Assembly: GCA_003427395.1 (NCBI GenBank)
Contig: BFEA01000958.1
Coordinates: forward strand, 171,198-202,687
DNA: 31,490 bases
Reading direction: 5' to 3'
DNA from: Chara braunii
Taxonomy: Eukaryota; Streptophyta; Charophyceae; Charales; Characeae
The notes under the pieces were generated by a model. The model was given only the letters and a program-made list of their open reading frames with translations. It did no database searches and was not told the DNA's origin. Position numbers and translations under genes: made by a program. Shown here piece by piece: positions 30,867-31,490 of the stretch. Positions within the stretch are counted from its first letter, which is position 1, and each line of letters opens with the position of its first letter.

Positions 30867-30943
30867 TACATATATATATATGTATATATATTTCATATAC
30901 ATGTATATATATGTATGTATGTACATATATGTATATATATAGT
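30867..30943. repeat. TA/TG-rich microsatellite
   Basis: Imperfect TATATATG, TATGTATG and ACATATAT units; much of it is self-complementary (for example ATATACATGTATAT). Confidence 0.9.
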
Positions 30944-31422
30944 AGACGTATAAGACTTCCTGAACATAACTACGACCTTCTTAAAAATGATGGCCCACTT
31001 TTTAACTAGAATGATCTCTAATACGAATGCATTAAGGTGAATCAATGATTACTATAGAAACTTGGATAGCATTACCGACTTTAATAAAAACAACTTATCT
31101 CACTTAAATAACTGACGCGCTTGACAACATCAATATACAGGCAACACAAATACTAACATTCTCATTGAAGCAGATGACATCGCTGACATACGTGTGATAT
31201 AAGAATCCGCAAGGCGCTAGCATCACTTGCCACAATCTGTGTTGCCGCACGTTCATTGAACAAGAGTTTCATGTTCAGTTTTTGAATGCACTGAACGCAC
31301 GTTCACTGAATGTAGGTAAACACGTTTAACTCGTTTGTGGCTGGGCCGAAACACGTCCAGGGTAGTGGGGGGATGTCAACACGGGGGGTCGTTGGGGGTG
31401 GCGAAGTGCCACGGGCACCTTC
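30944..31422. other. Spacer, nothing recognised
   Basis: Stop-dense in all frames. CGCACGTTCA(T/C)TGAA occurs twice (about 31247 and 31296). The sequence becomes G-rich towards the terminal microsatellite. Confidence 0.4.
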
Positions 31423-31475
<53 letters not shown>

Positions 31476-31490
31476 GTATGCGTGTGTGTG
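31423..31490. repeat. (GT)n microsatellite at the right edge
   Basis: About 24 GT/TG dinucleotides, an AATAGTATGC interruption, then more GT, truncated by the window end. Confidence 0.95.

Overview
The window looks like repeat-rich, gene-poor nuclear DNA from a eukaryote, most likely of the green plant lineage (land plant or charophyte-type alga). The evidence is a Ty3/gypsy LTR retrotransposon primed from initiator tRNA-Met, a plant-style CCHC Gag-Pol, many microsatellites, long AT-rich spacers and no operon-like coding. The species cannot be named from the sequence. No intact gene with a recognised host function was found.

Region 1 (1-11740) is one decayed Ty3/gypsy element on the minus strand, so it reads right to left. 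The 5' LTR is at 10490-11740 and the tRNA-iMet primer site at 10474-10485. Next come an extra ORF upstream of gag (about 9360-9999), gag (8552 to about 6850, with one CCHC knuckle), protease, RT, RNase H and integrase (down to 3215). An extra ORF lies between pol and the 3' LTR (about 1552-3034), and the 3' LTR (1-1063) is cut by the window edge. The LTRs are about 90% identical in a 120-base sample compared by eye. Protease and RT catalytic parts are lost, and most of the integrase N-terminal region is missing. Two inverted-repeat elements sit inside it: a 333-bp near-perfect palindrome in gag, and an AT-rich foldback at 8854-9362. Inside the (CT)n tract of the 5' LTR is a 38-bp palindrome made of two Tn5 mosaic ends back to back. 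This is the Nextera mate-pair junction adapter, so it is a laboratory artefact and the assembly may be chimeric there.

Region 2 (11741-17850) starts with GA-rich and unassigned DNA and an exon-like, stop-riddled fragment at about 13.03-13.27 kb. It then holds a second, different reverse transcriptase pseudogene on the minus strand (about 16.35 to 14.50 kb). Its palm motifs (TCDIKE, GIPMGGQVSP, YVDD) are readable through frameshifts and stops, and it is neither Ty3 nor Ty1 type. About 1.3 kb upstream of it, on the same strand, lie two 104-bp repeat units separated and flanked by (AT)n. One carries a canonical hammerhead ribozyme core. RT plus upstream tandem hammerhead units is the arrangement known from Penelope-like elements; a separate retrozyme is the alternative.

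Region 3 (17851-31490) is mostly AT-rich spacer. It contains a decayed, coding-like minus-strand stretch (21.1-23.2 kb, with a 41-bp tandem repeat at its upstream end) and two small plus-strand coding candidates (26.98-27.18 and 27.45-27.78 kb). It also has a 1.1-kb pyrimidine-rich tract (28.29-29.44 kb), a 276/315-bp tandem duplication (29.51-30.10 kb) and microsatellites up to the (GT)n at the right edge. Most long open frames in the pyrimidine-rich parts are composition artefacts.
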